NCBI RefSeq assembly: GCF_025210165.1
Contig: NZ_JAOASI010000071.1
Span: forward strand, 1 to 64,000
Length of the DNA stretch: 64,000 nt
Origin: Tepidibacter sp.
Lineage (GTDB): Bacteria > Bacillota > Clostridia > Peptostreptococcales > Peptostreptococcaceae
Direction of reading: 5' to 3'
Below the pieces are notes generated by a model. That model was not told the DNA's origin. It saw nothing but the letters and a program-made list of their open reading frames with translations, and made no database searches. The position numbers and the translations under genes are program-made. How positions within the stretch are numbered: the stretch's first letter is position 1; each line of letters opens with the position of its first letter. Positions 1 through 7,794 of the stretch are shown here, piece by piece.

Positions 1-71
1 AAACTCCTAAAACCGTTGCTTTAAATCCAACAGATGAGGTCAAAGATTTATTTGAAAACGATGTAATATAA
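1..71 (+). CDS. 3' end of an unidentified gene
   Basis: An open frame enters from the left edge (codons in phase with base 3) and encodes about 22 residues ending in ...DLFENDVI before TAA at 69-71. A weak hairpin with a short T-run follows at 83-111. The tail is too short and too featureless to assign a family, and the frame could be fortuitous. Confidence 0.4.
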   Translation, partial: TPKTVALNPTDEVKDLFENDVI

Positions 72-82
72 TTTTGAAAAAT

Positions 83-111
83 AGATATCTTGAAAGATAC
101 TCTTTTTGAAA
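83..111 (+). terminator. weak hairpin with T-run after the first partial gene
   Basis: A short inverted repeat, GATATCTT/AAGATAC, is followed by TCTTTTT just after the stop codon of the partial gene. The stem is short and has a mismatch, so termination would be weak. Confidence 0.35.
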
Positions 112-230
112 AATGCATGGTAAAATATTTAAAATCTGTATTTTTAAAAATCGAACATAACAAAAGGATTAGATTTTATGCGACAACTCTATTGACAAAC
201 ACCGTTCTTAAGCAACTATAATATTTTGTT

Positions 231-339
231 TTGTGAATAACTTGTTAAAAAAGTTACACTTGAGACTATTTTTGAGTAACAGAGCCCGTAGGGATTGTTA
301 GCGACATGAGTCACAGCGTTAGCGAGTAGACGAATTTTA
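231..339 (+). repeat. DnaA-box/GCGAGTAGACG dispersed repeat, copy 1
   Basis: Full-length copy of a family found four times in this window. It starts with TTGTGAATAA, whose complement contains TTATTCACA (matches the DnaA-box consensus TTATNCACA), continues through GAGTAACAGAGCCCGTAGGG and ends GTTAGCGAGTAGACGAATTT. Inside it, GTTAGCGA occurs twice as a direct repeat. A loose promoter-like pair (TTGACA 192-197, TATAAT 217-222, 19-bp spacer) lies just upstream and would read into the repeat. The rest of 72-491 shows no gene. Confidence 0.75.
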
Positions 340-406
340 TTATAACGAATAGGAAATTATATTCATCTTTAAATTGTGGATAAATATAAATTCCGTTGTG
401 AGTTTC

Positions 407-448
407 AAAAAAGTCTACATTGAAAATGTACAGAAGGAAGACTTTTTT
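407..448 (+). terminator. hairpin with T-run upstream of the CPBP gene
   Basis: AAAAAAGTCT at 407 pairs with AGACTTTTTT at 439-448, with a small nested hairpin (TACATT/AATGTA). It looks like a rho-independent terminator. With no gene directly upstream, it would stop transcription coming out of repeat copy 1 or act as an attenuator ahead of the CPBP gene. Confidence 0.5.
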
Positions 449-491
449 ATATAATAAGATTGTAGGAATATAGACTCAAGGGGTGATAAAC

Positions 492-1331
492 ATGAAAACA
501 ATCCAAAAAATAGATAATGGTAAAATAAAAGTACGAGATATAGGTATTATAGGAGCTATATTGATATTTATAACGCATGTATTTTCTGATTTTTTTATGA
601 TACCTATTTATATAATTGAAGAAATATTTTCTTTGAACTCGGATATAGCATTTTATACTGAAAGTATTGGTAGCCTGATAGTTAAAATTATAGTGGTTAA
701 GTGGCTTTTAAAAATATATTCTAAAAAAGAAGATATAGAAGAACAAGAAAATATAAGTATTTCTAAAAAATACTTTGTATATACAATGCTTATAGTATTT
801 TTATTTAGAGTAATATTTGATAATAGCATAGGTGTATTTGTGGATAAAGTACCAGTAAATGAGTCAATTGAAGAAGCCTTTAATGAATTATTTAAATACC
901 CTATAATAGCTATGACGTCTATATGTATAGTAGCACCTATATATGAAGAAATAATTTATAGAGGAATAATACTTAAAGGACTTAGCATTAAGTACAATGA
1001 TAAATTAGCTGTAATAGTATCGTCTCTTTTATTTGCTATAATGCATATGAATCTACATCAAGCAATTAATGCTTTTTTTCTTGGAGTTGTATTTGGTTAT
1101 TTATATATAAAAACAAAGTCTTTATATATAACTATGTTTGCTCATTTTATAAACAATGGAATTGGTATAATAGTTTCAGGTATATTAACAGAATCTATTA
1201 AACTATCTAATAATGTAGCAGTTTTACAATCTATTATTACTATAGTTGGATCAATACTTATGTATAAGATTATTGTTTGGTTTAAAAAAAATGAAATAAT
1301 ATTGGACGAAGAATGTCAACCAAACTGCTAA
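492..1331 (+). CDS. CPBP family intramembrane metalloprotease
   Basis: A predicted 279-residue membrane protein of the CPBP (CAAX protease / Abi, PF02517) family. The family signature is complete: EE at 152-153 with R157 in YEEIIYRG, histidines at 185 and 189 in HMNLH, and a third motif AHFINN around 217-222. These are the metal and catalytic residues of glutamic-type intramembrane proteases. Several hydrophobic segments span the protein. The ATG at 492 is chosen because AAGGGGTGA sits just before it; the in-frame GTG at 483 lies inside that ribosome site. It stands alone, between a hairpin upstream and a strong terminator. Members process prenylated proteins or small peptides; the substrate here is unknown. 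Confidence 0.88.
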   Translation: MKTIQKIDNGKIKVRDIGIIGAILIFITHVFSDFFMIPIYIIEEIFSLNSDIAFYTESIGSLIVKIIVVKWLLKIYSKKEDIEEQENISISKKYFVYTMLIVFLFRVIFDNSIGVFVDKVPVNESIEEAFNELFKYPIIAMTSICIVAPIYEEIIYRGIILKGLSIKYNDKLAVIVSSLLFAIMHMNLHQAINAFFLGVVFGYLYIKTKSLYITMFAHFINNGIGIIVSGILTESIKLSNNVAVLQSIITIVGSILMYKIIVWFKKNEIILDEECQPNC

Positions 1332-1367
1332 AAAAATAATATGCATTTGAATGCATATTATTTTTTT
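1331..1367 (+). terminator. rho-independent terminator of the CPBP gene
   Basis: Perfect stem AATAATATGCAT/ATGCATATTATT with a four-base loop, A-run before and T7 after, beginning at the stop codon. Confidence 0.9.
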
Positions 1368-1512
1368 GAGCATAAATCAACCAATTTTATAAAAAATATT
1401 ATAAAATTAATGTATAATAACATATATGGGCTTTAACAATATTTTATGATTTATATTTCAATTATTAAGACAAAATAATATATAGAAATAAGATAACTAT
1501 TGGAGGGTATTT

Positions 1513-2475
1513 ATGATAAAAATTATAGCGGATTCAACTTGTGATTTATCTCAAGATTTAATAGATAAGTATGATATTGGGATAGCTCCATTGACGATTA
1601 ATATAGATGGAAAGCTTTGTAGAGACAGAATAGATATAAAACCAGATGAATTTTATAGTATAATAGAGAATTTAAATGAAGAACCAACAACTGCTATGCC
1701 GAGTCCTTTGGAGTTTTTAAATATAATGAATGAAGCTGTATCAAATGGACATACACATATAATATGTATATGTATGTCAAGTGGTACAAGTGGATCTTAT
1801 CAATCGGCAGTTATAGCTAAAGATTATTTTTATGATGAGAATAAAGACTCGAATGTTAAAATTCATATAGTTGATTCAAGGAGTATGAGTCATGGAAGTG
1901 GATGGTTAATTTTAAAGAGTGCTATGTTAAGAGAAAAAGGTATGAACTTTGAAGAAATAGTGAAATTTAATGAAACCTACAAAACAAATGTAAAGCACTT
2001 TTTATCAGTTGATGATTTAGACCACCTAATAAGAGGTGGAAGAATTTCAAGGTCAAGTGCTTTTATAGGTAAGATGTTAAAGATTAAACCTATAATGAGT
2101 ATGAAGAAGGGAAAGGGAGCAATAGTAGCAAAAGAAAGAGGGCGTAAAAGAGTTTTAAAGCATTATGTAGATGAATTTATAAGTAGAAATGATGAAGAAA
2201 TTACAGATTTTATAATAATAGGGTATACATCTGATATTAGTGTGGCTGAAAATTTGAAAAATAAGATAAATAAAGAAACTGATTTTAAGGGTGATATATA
2301 TATTATGCAAATCGGAGTAGCTGTTGGAGCTCATGTTGGTCCTGGCGGTATATCTATGTTTTATGTAGAAAAAGGAAATAAAAAAGATAATCTTCTTATA
2401 AATGAAATGCAAGGTTTAATGGAGAAAAAAGCTGAGATAATGGAAAAAATTAAAAATGCAAAATTAAATTCTTAA
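1513..2475 (+). CDS. DegV family fatty-acid-binding protein
   Basis: A 320-residue protein of the DegV family (PF02645). The N-terminus KIIADSTCDLS, the SSGTSGSY segment around 90-100 and the SVDDLDHLIRGGRIS segment near 165-180 are hallmarks of the two-domain fold that holds a fatty acid chain. Characterised relatives (FakB) present fatty acids to the kinase FakA for phospholipid synthesis in Gram-positive bacteria. The ATG at 1513 follows GGAGGG. Monocistronic, with a strong terminator directly after it. No FakA partner is in this window, so a role in exogenous fatty-acid use is family-based inference. Confidence 0.9.
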   Translation: MIKIIADSTCDLSQDLIDKYDIGIAPLTINIDGKLCRDRIDIKPDEFYSIIENLNEEPTTAMPSPLEFLNIMNEAVSNGHTHIICICMSSGTSGSYQSAVIAKDYFYDENKDSNVKIHIVDSRSMSHGSGWLILKSAMLREKGMNFEEIVKFNETYKTNVKHFLSVDDLDHLIRGGRISRSSAFIGKMLKIKPIMSMKKGKGAIVAKERGRKRVLKHYVDEFISRNDEEITDFIIIGYTSDISVAENLKNKINKETDFKGDIYIMQIGVAVGAHVGPGGISMFYVEKGNKKDNLLINEMQGLMEKKAEIMEKIKNAKLNS

Positions 2476-2525
2476 AAAGTAGCTACCTAAATTTTATAAA
2501 AATGAAATTTAGGTAGTTACTTTTT
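2474..2525 (+). terminator. rho-independent terminator of the DegV gene
   Basis: Long stem AGTAGCTACCTAAATTT/AAATTTAGGTAGTTACT (one mismatch) with flanking A5 and T5, starting at the stop codon. The symmetry would allow it to work from either strand. Confidence 0.9.
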
Positions 2526-2540
2526 GTTATTTATGTGGGG

Positions 2541-2691
2541 GGATAAAAAGTATCTATGAAAATACCGCAAATACAACGATATTTTGAATACAACTAAGCT
2601 TTTATCTTATTAACAATTCTAAAATTTACGAACTCCCTATGGTCAAACACGTAAATTTCTTAACGAATTATTAAACACATGAATTTAGTTA
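2541..2691 (+). repeat. long palindromic element, copy A (right arm truncated or degenerate)
   Basis: Left end AAAAAGTATCTATGAAAAT, then ACCGCAAATACAACGATAT, AACTAAGCTTTTATC, a centre close to GAACTCCCTACGGTCAGACA, and the beginning of the right arm (TTCTTAACGAATTATTAAAC). The same order occurs in copies B (41,131), C (41,466, inverted) and D (58,914). Here the right arm fades out where the aminopeptidase gene ends, so no matching right terminus is visible and the stop codon of that gene appears to fall in element-derived sequence. Confidence 0.7.
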
Positions 2692-3921
2692 TACAACCCA
2701 ATTACCATTTTCAAATATTTGAATTTCTTTTCCATCATAAGTTAGACCAACTATATTCATATCCTCAGATCCTATCATAAAGTCTTCGTGTATTAATGAA
2801 TCGTTAGCTCCAGCTTTTTTGAGTTCTTCAGGCGTCATTTCAGTACCATTTTTTATACATGTAGGATAAGGCATTCCAAATGCTAGATGGCAAGATGCAT
2901 TTTCATCAAATAAAGTATTATAAAATACTATATTTGAATTTGATATAGGTGAGTCATAAGCAACTAAAGCTACTTCACCAATGAAAGATGCTCCCTCATC
3001 AGTTTCTAATAATTTTTTTAATGTTTCATGACCAACTTCAGCTTTAAAATCTATAACTTTACCTTTTTCAAAGGTCAAAGTAAAGTTATCTATTAAATTA
3101 CCAGCATAGTTAAAAGGCTTAGTATTTTTAACAGTTCCATTTAGCCCTGTTTTAAGAGGCATTGTAAACACTTCTTCTGTTGGCAAGTTTGCTACAAAGT
3201 ATGTTTTATTAGCATTGTATTCCCCGCCACCAGCCCATAAGTGGTCTTTTGGAAGATCTATAGTAAGGTCTGTTACACTTGACTTAAAGTGAAGTGATTT
3301 AAAGTTTTTATTATTTAAAAATTCAACTCTATCATTTAAGGTTTTTAAGTGATTATCCCAAGCCTTTACAGGATCATCCTTATCAATTCTAACTATTTTG
3401 AATATATTATCCCAAAGCTTTTGAACTGCCTCATCTTCTTGTGAATCAGAGAATACTTTTTTAGCCCAAGCTTTAGTTGGAATAGAAACTACGCACCAAG
3501 ATATAGTACTGTTCATTATGTACTCTCTATAATTTTTTAGAGCAAGAGACCTTGCTTTATTAGCAGCTGCAATTCTCTTTGGATCTACATCCTTTAAAAG
3601 TTCTGGATTAGAAGCTGATATAGATATAACTGCAGCTCCATTTTTAGCTAATTCTTCAAGACCGTCAGCTTCCCATTTAGGAAACTCATTAAAGGCTTCA
3701 TCTGGTGCATTTAAATATTTAATAAGAGCTAAATCTTCGTCGCTCCATCTTACATGAACATTTTTAGCTCCATTTTCATAAGCGCATTTAGCTACTATTT
3801 TAGTAAATTCAGCACACTCTATAGGAGAGTTTATTATAAGGGTTTGTCCGTTTTGAATATTAACACCAACTTTAACTGCCAATGAAGCATATTTTTTTAG
3901 ATTATTATTAAAATTATCCAT
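2689..3921 (-). CDS. M29 family aminopeptidase (AmpS/PepS type)
   Basis: A 410-residue protein, the usual length for M29 metallo-aminopeptidases (PF02073; AmpS of Bacillus, PepS of lactic bacteria), cytosolic enzymes that remove N-terminal residues from peptides with two divalent metals. The N-terminal NIQNGQTLIINSPIECAEFT, the GGGEYNANKTYFVANLPTEE segment and the C-terminal ENASCHLAFGMPYP and HEDFMIGSED segments are the conserved blocks carrying the metal-binding Glu, His, Tyr and Asp residues. A good ribosome site (GGAG read on the minus strand) precedes the ATG at 3921. It is convergent with the DegV gene. The last residues (...NGNWVV) and stop codon abut palindromic element A. Confidence 0.9.
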   Translation of the reverse strand: MDNFNNNLKKYASLAVKVGVNIQNGQTLIINSPIECAEFTKIVAKCAYENGAKNVHVRWSDEDLALIKYLNAPDEAFNEFPKWEADGLEELAKNGAAVISISASNPELLKDVDPKRIAAANKARSLALKNYREYIMNSTISWCVVSIPTKAWAKKVFSDSQEDEAVQKLWDNIFKIVRIDKDDPVKAWDNHLKTLNDRVEFLNNKNFKSLHFKSSVTDLTIDLPKDHLWAGGGEYNANKTYFVANLPTEEVFTMPLKTGLNGTVKNTKPFNYAGNLIDNFTLTFEKGKVIDFKAEVGHETLKKLLETDEGASFIGEVALVAYDSPISNSNIVFYNTLFDENASCHLAFGMPYPTCIKNGTEMTPEELKKAGANDSLIHEDFMIGSEDMNIVGLTYDGKEIQIFENGNWVV

Positions 3922-4047
3922 TTGATCACTCCTTTGTATAATTAAATATAAATTTCGCTACTTATTATTATTTAAATAATATAAATTAATTATACAGAAA
4001 TGACCAAAAAAAGGGAATGAAAAATTCGTCTATATACCTTAAGCATA

Positions 4048-4160
4048 AAAAAATTCGTCTACTCGCTAGCGCGGTGACTCATGTCGCCAACGATCCTTAC
4101 AGGCTCCGTTGCTCAAAAACATTCTCAAGTGCAGTTTTTCTATCAATGTTATCCACAAAT
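4048..4160 (-). repeat. DnaA-box/GCGAGTAGACG dispersed repeat, copy 2
   Basis: Full-length copy in minus orientation. On the minus strand it begins TTTGTGGATAAC (complement contains TTATCCACA, a perfect DnaA-box consensus), continues GAGCAACGGAGCCTGTAAGG and GGCGACATGAGTCAC, and ends GCTAGCGAGTAGACGAATTT. A stray fragment of its end (AAAATTCGTCTATA) sits beside it at 4021. No gene was recognised between 3922 and 4228. Confidence 0.75.
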
Positions 4161-4184
4161 TCAAAATCATATAATAACCTATAG

Positions 4185-4221
4185 CATAAAAAATGCTTAT
4201 TATATGATTATAATAAGCATT
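4185..4221 (-). terminator. terminator of the LysM/SleB-like gene
   Basis: Stem AATGCTTATTAT/ATAATAAGCATT; on the minus strand it is followed by TTTTTTATG, immediately downstream of the minus-strand gene that ends at 4229. Confidence 0.8.
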
Positions 4222-4228
4222 AAAAGAA

Positions 4229-5173
4229 TTATAGATAAAAATCGTGATTTTGAATTGTTTTATAATAAGTTCTATTTAACATTATCCAATTTTCACTTGA
4301 GTTTTTTGGATTGAAGAAGTAAAGACATGATGATACATTATTATGTCCTTTAAGTGCTTGTTTTGCAGCTTGAATACTAGAATTTGAAGGAGTATTATAT
4401 ATTTTACCATTAACAACTGGAGTATATTGAATTCCATATTTATTATCAAATATAACGTCTTTTATATTGTTTGGGAATAAGTCGCTATTTTTTCTATTTA
4501 TTATAACATTAGCAACGGCCAGTTTTCCTTCGTAGGGTTCTCCTTGAGATTCAGCTTCTACTAATCTAGATAGCCAATATAAGTCTTCACTAGAGTTATT
4601 TTGGGTTTGAATATTTACTATATACTCATGTTTATCCCAGTCAACAGAACAGTCAAATGTTTCAGCCACAAATCGAATAGGTACGAATGTTCTTGAATTG
4701 TATATATTCACAGGTGCATCAAGATTTACAGAAGAGCCGTTTATAGTAGCTGTACTAGAATATATAGGCAATCTAATAATTTTGTCTTCATATTCTAATA
4801 TAGCTTCTTGTGAACTTTGATTCCAAGATACATTTGCACCCAAATTTTCGGCTATAAATCTTATAGGAACAAAGGTACGCGAATTTTCTATATAAGGATA
4901 TTGGTCTGTATAAACTAATTCATTGTCTACTTTGATAGATATCGTTTTTTGATTTTGTATAGGTTTAATTTTTATTAAGCTTCCAGAGTAAAGATTGTAC
5001 TTGGATTGGTTGTTTAATGAAAGAATACTACCTACGTTGACATTATACTCTTTTGCAATAGAAGTATAGGTATCCCCGTTTTGAACTGTATGCATAAGAT
5101 ATGACTGAGAATAGGAAGTAGAATTACCTAGTATAAGAATAGCAAAAATTAAGCTAGATATTAGTTTTTTCAT
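4229..5173 (-). CDS. secreted LysM + copper-amine-oxidase-like + SleB-type cell wall hydrolase
   Basis: A 314-residue exported protein. Order of parts: signal peptide about 1-22 (MKKLISSLIFAILILGNSTS), LysM domain about 26-70 (HTVQNGDTYTSIAKEYNVNVGSI is characteristic), two copies of the copper-amine-oxidase N-terminal-like fold about 80-190 (each with SRTFVPIRF), and a C-terminal Hydrolase_2/SleB-like domain from about 198 (YWLSRLVEAESQGEP...GKLAVANVIINR), the fold of cortex-lytic SleB/CwlJ. The Glu in VEAESQG is the likely catalytic residue. It probably binds and trims peptidoglycan outside the membrane. The ATG at 5173 has AGGAGG upstream. Monocistronic. A role in spores is possible but not shown. 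Confidence 0.88.
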   Translation of the reverse strand: MKKLISSLIFAILILGNSTSYSQSYLMHTVQNGDTYTSIAKEYNVNVGSILSLNNQSKYNLYSGSLIKIKPIQNQKTISIKVDNELVYTDQYPYIENSRTFVPIRFIAENLGANVSWNQSSQEAILEYEDKIIRLPIYSSTATINGSSVNLDAPVNIYNSRTFVPIRFVAETFDCSVDWDKHEYIVNIQTQNNSSEDLYWLSRLVEAESQGEPYEGKLAVANVIINRKNSDLFPNNIKDVIFDNKYGIQYTPVVNGKIYNTPSNSSIQAAKQALKGHNNVSSCLYFFNPKNSSENWIMLNRTYYKTIQNHDFYL

Positions 5174-5394
5174 TATGAATTCCTCCTTTGTAAGTCATTC
5201 ATAATTTTATCATTATAAGGAAAACGTATACAATGGAATAAAAATGGATAGTTAGGATAAGATTGTAAGATAAACAAATTGGAATCTATTTGTAGATATA
5301 GGGTATATAGTACATATATATCCTTATAAAATATGAAAATATAGGATAATATTAAAAAAAGTAACAGTTATAATTCTATGTTTTCTGTGAAACT

Positions 5395-5429
5395 AAAAAA
5401 CAGATAGATTAAAAATCTATCTGTTTTTT
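5395..5429 (-). terminator. terminator of the TauE/SafE exporter gene
   Basis: Perfect stem AACAGATAGATT/AATCTATCTGTT with A- and T-runs on both sides, eleven bases past the stop of the minus-strand exporter gene. It is symmetric enough to work in both directions. Confidence 0.88.
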
Positions 5430-5439
5430 GAAAATTATA

Positions 5440-6651
5440 TTAAGCTACTTTTTTCTCTTCTTTAGCTGATGTTTCGTTATATGATTTGAACATCATTATT
5501 GTTGTGTATACAACAACAAATATTAATAACCATTTTAATACAGAAACGTTCATAGACTTAACTAAATAAGCAGCTATTACAACTCCTATTGGACCCATAA
5601 TACTAACTCCTATTGAAGCTTTAGCAGAATGAGAATCTTCCTTTATAAATTTCATTCCTGCAAAAGGAAGCAATAATGCACAAGAACCCATCATTATAGG
5701 GAAGGCTGCTATTGGAGCCATACCTAACAAATAAACCATAGTCATACATGGAGCAAAAAGTCCTATACCTAAAGTATTTAAAGCTCCGAATACGAAGTTA
5801 CCGATTAAAGCTATAATAAGTTTTGTGCCTACAACCCCTATAGGTACTCCTGTCATTCTTTTAAATGTCACCATTTGTTTTACGACTTTTCCATCTTTAA
5901 CTTCTGATATTTGTGTGATTTCTTTTATTTTTAGATTAACAACGTTTTCATCTATTTTGATTCCTGATGTTTCTAGAATTTGCTTTATTTCTGAACTTAC
6001 AGTTTCAGACATTTCTTTGATAACATCTCCATCTTTAACAACTTTGTTATCTTTAAGAACTTTTGATATTTTTAAACTTGAAGCTTGTGACATCTCTTTT
6101 GTTTCTTCTATTTCCATAGTTTTATAAACCAGTCCATTTTTAACTCCATCAAATGGTTCTGCTAATGATTTTCCACCAACAGGGAAAAGATTTAGTTGAC
6201 CAGCAAGTAAAATTATAGCCATAGAGAAAAGTGCTATTCCCATTGCAAGTTGTATAGTTTTTTTTGGAAGTTTAGATATAAGTCCTGCGCCTATAACTGC
6301 ACCTGCAAGAGCTGCAAATATCATAGAGAATAATGTTAAAGTATCAACTTTAACAGCTGCTATAAATATACAAGCTTGAAATAAAGTTGGAATTGTTGCA
6401 CCAACATTTAATGTTCCAGGTAATTTTTCATCACTAACTAGATTAAAGTTTTTGAATAAAGATGTTTCTATAGCGAAACTACTAAGACCTAGAGTGTCAA
6501 AAAAGTTTGCTAAAGCTCCTATTAAACCTATCTTAATAAAGCTTTCTTCTTCTAATCTACCTTCTGCCTTTCTTTCCATATAAGCTTTAATAAGCATGAA
6601 AGTAAATGGTATTCCAGAAGCAATCATGATTCCTAAAAGTATTTTTGCCAT
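5440..6651 (-). CDS. TauE/SafE (TSUP) family exporter with a long cytoplasmic-type insertion
   Basis: A 403-residue membrane protein of the TSUP family (PF01925), putative exporters of sulfite or organosulfur anions. The N-terminal half (TMs about 1-155, with IGLIGALANFFDTLGLSSFA) and C-terminal half (about 270-395, with NFVFGALNTLGIGLFAPCM and FPIMMGSCALLLPFAGMKFI) are the two expected repeats. Between them lies a polar stretch of about 105 residues (roughly 165-270) rich in Lys, Glu, Val and Ile, with repeated KVVKDG/GKVVK and KEM motifs, not seen in ordinary members of about 250-290 residues. Monocistronic with its own terminator. The substrate is unknown. Confidence 0.85.
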   Translation of the reverse strand: MAKILLGIMIASGIPFTFMLIKAYMERKAEGRLEEESFIKIGLIGALANFFDTLGLSSFAIETSLFKNFNLVSDEKLPGTLNVGATIPTLFQACIFIAAVKVDTLTLFSMIFAALAGAVIGAGLISKLPKKTIQLAMGIALFSMAIILLAGQLNLFPVGGKSLAEPFDGVKNGLVYKTMEIEETKEMSQASSLKISKVLKDNKVVKDGDVIKEMSETVSSEIKQILETSGIKIDENVVNLKIKEITQISEVKDGKVVKQMVTFKRMTGVPIGVVGTKLIIALIGNFVFGALNTLGIGLFAPCMTMVYLLGMAPIAAFPIMMGSCALLLPFAGMKFIKEDSHSAKASIGVSIMGPIGVVIAAYLVKSMNVSVLKWLLIFVVVYTTIMMFKSYNETSAKEEKKVA

Positions 6652-7062
6652 TTAAAAAACTTCCTTTCATAATATAATAATGTGAAATAAATAGAAATTA
6701 GTCCATAAGCTTTATATAACTTTCATCAGTAAATAGTTATATAATTATCAATTATGCTGTGAACAAATTAGATTATATATTATTTTTAGATCTAAGTCTA
6801 CTAAAAAAATAAGTATTTTATAAAAAAATCAATTTATCATTAAAATGGCTAAATTTCAATGGGGAAAACGATGTACTTGATGCGAGATACACTTGTTGCT
6901 GTGTTTTGAAATATTAAAAAATTACAAAAATAAATTAAATATAGAATTTTATAAAAAATACAAAAATGCAGAAAATGACGCTATAAATGAGAAAGGTATG
7001 TTAAAAAAATAACTAATATTATTTTGAAATTTGATATATAATTTAATATATAGTATCTAATG
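6652..7062. other. intergenic stretch with a possible decayed coding fragment
   Basis: No intact gene is visible. Around 6830-7011 the plus strand reads like decayed coding sequence in two adjacent frames: LNFNGENDVLDARYT (frame 1), then, after an apparent shift near 6890, FEILKNYKNKLNIEFYKKYK and ...NEKGMLKK followed by TAA. Codon use resembles its neighbours, but no family was recognised. The AT content makes chance reading possible. Confidence 0.3.
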
Positions 7063-7067
7063 AGGAG

Positions 7068-7709
7068 GTGTTTATAATTTTTGATAAAAAATATAAAAAG
7101 TATATATCTAAAATAGATTTCAAGAAATTTAAAGCTGAGTTTATAAATTATAAAAATATATTAATTGATTATGTAAATAAAACATTGATTAAATTTAGGG
7201 AGATTACTTTAAATACAAATGGATTAGGAGTAAAGGATACAAGTATTAAACTTTATTATGAATTAAAGTTTAAGAATAATCTATTACTTGAACAAGGTAG
7301 AGATTATTTATTGTATACAATTAAAGATAAAGAATCAATCAACTGGAATTACAATATATTTAGCATTAAATATAACTTAAATATAGACAATAAAATGGCA
7401 GATTGTATAACAATAGTGTTTAAAAAAAATAACAATCTCAATATACAAGATATATTAAGTATTTCACAAAAGTTTTTGCCAAATGATATTATTCTTATAT
7501 ATAATAATAAAGAATATATAAAGCTTGACTTAAATGATAAAGGTAAAAAGATAAAATATAATATAAAGTATGAAAGTAAAAAATTAAGAAAAATTACAGG
7601 AAAAAGCAATATATTATTAGAGGTATATAAGGTTGTTGAGCCACTTTTATATAATGATGATAGCAGAGAACAGTTTATAAGAGTAAAAATTTCTAATTTA
7701 AATTTTTAA
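7068..7709 (+). CDS. protein of unknown function
   Basis: About 210 residues, Lys/Asn/Ile-rich, without signal peptide or membrane segments; no family was recognised. The composition suggests an alpha/beta cytosolic protein (many short beta-like stretches such as KYNLNIDNKM and ITIVFKK). The start is uncertain: AGGAGG at 7063-7068 overlaps the only conventional start (GTG 7068), which leaves no spacing. Initiation may be at a rare codon such as ATA 7074 or ATT 7077, which lie 5 and 8 bases past the ribosome site. The stop codon lies inside a large terminator palindrome. It lies upstream of the antiporter gene, separated by that terminator. Confidence 0.6.
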   Translation: MFIIFDKKYKKYISKIDFKKFKAEFINYKNILIDYVNKTLIKFREITLNTNGLGVKDTSIKLYYELKFKNNLLLEQGRDYLLYTIKDKESINWNYNIFSIKYNLNIDNKMADCITIVFKKNNNLNIQDILSISQKFLPNDIILIYNNKEYIKLDLNDKGKKIKYNIKYESKKLRKITGKSNILLEVYKVVEPLLYNDDSREQFIRVKISNLNF

Positions 7710-7726
7710 ATTAGAAATTTTTACTC
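7681..7726 (+). terminator. long palindromic terminator overlapping the stop codon
   Basis: GAGTAAAAATTTCTAATTTAA and its complement form a nearly perfect palindrome of about 46 bases including the stop codon at 7707-7709. There is no clean T-run beyond TTTTTACTC, so it works as a terminator or transcript-stabilising hairpin. Confidence 0.65.
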
Positions 7727-7794
7727 TTTACTTTATTGAGATGAAGTGGTAAAGTAATAAAGTGACAAAAATAGTTAGGGGAGGAAATTTAATT

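Noticed and set aside
192-222. Strong promoter TTGACA/TATAAT
   Set aside because: The spacer is 19 bp and no gene follows within 270 bases; kept only as a note with repeat copy 1.
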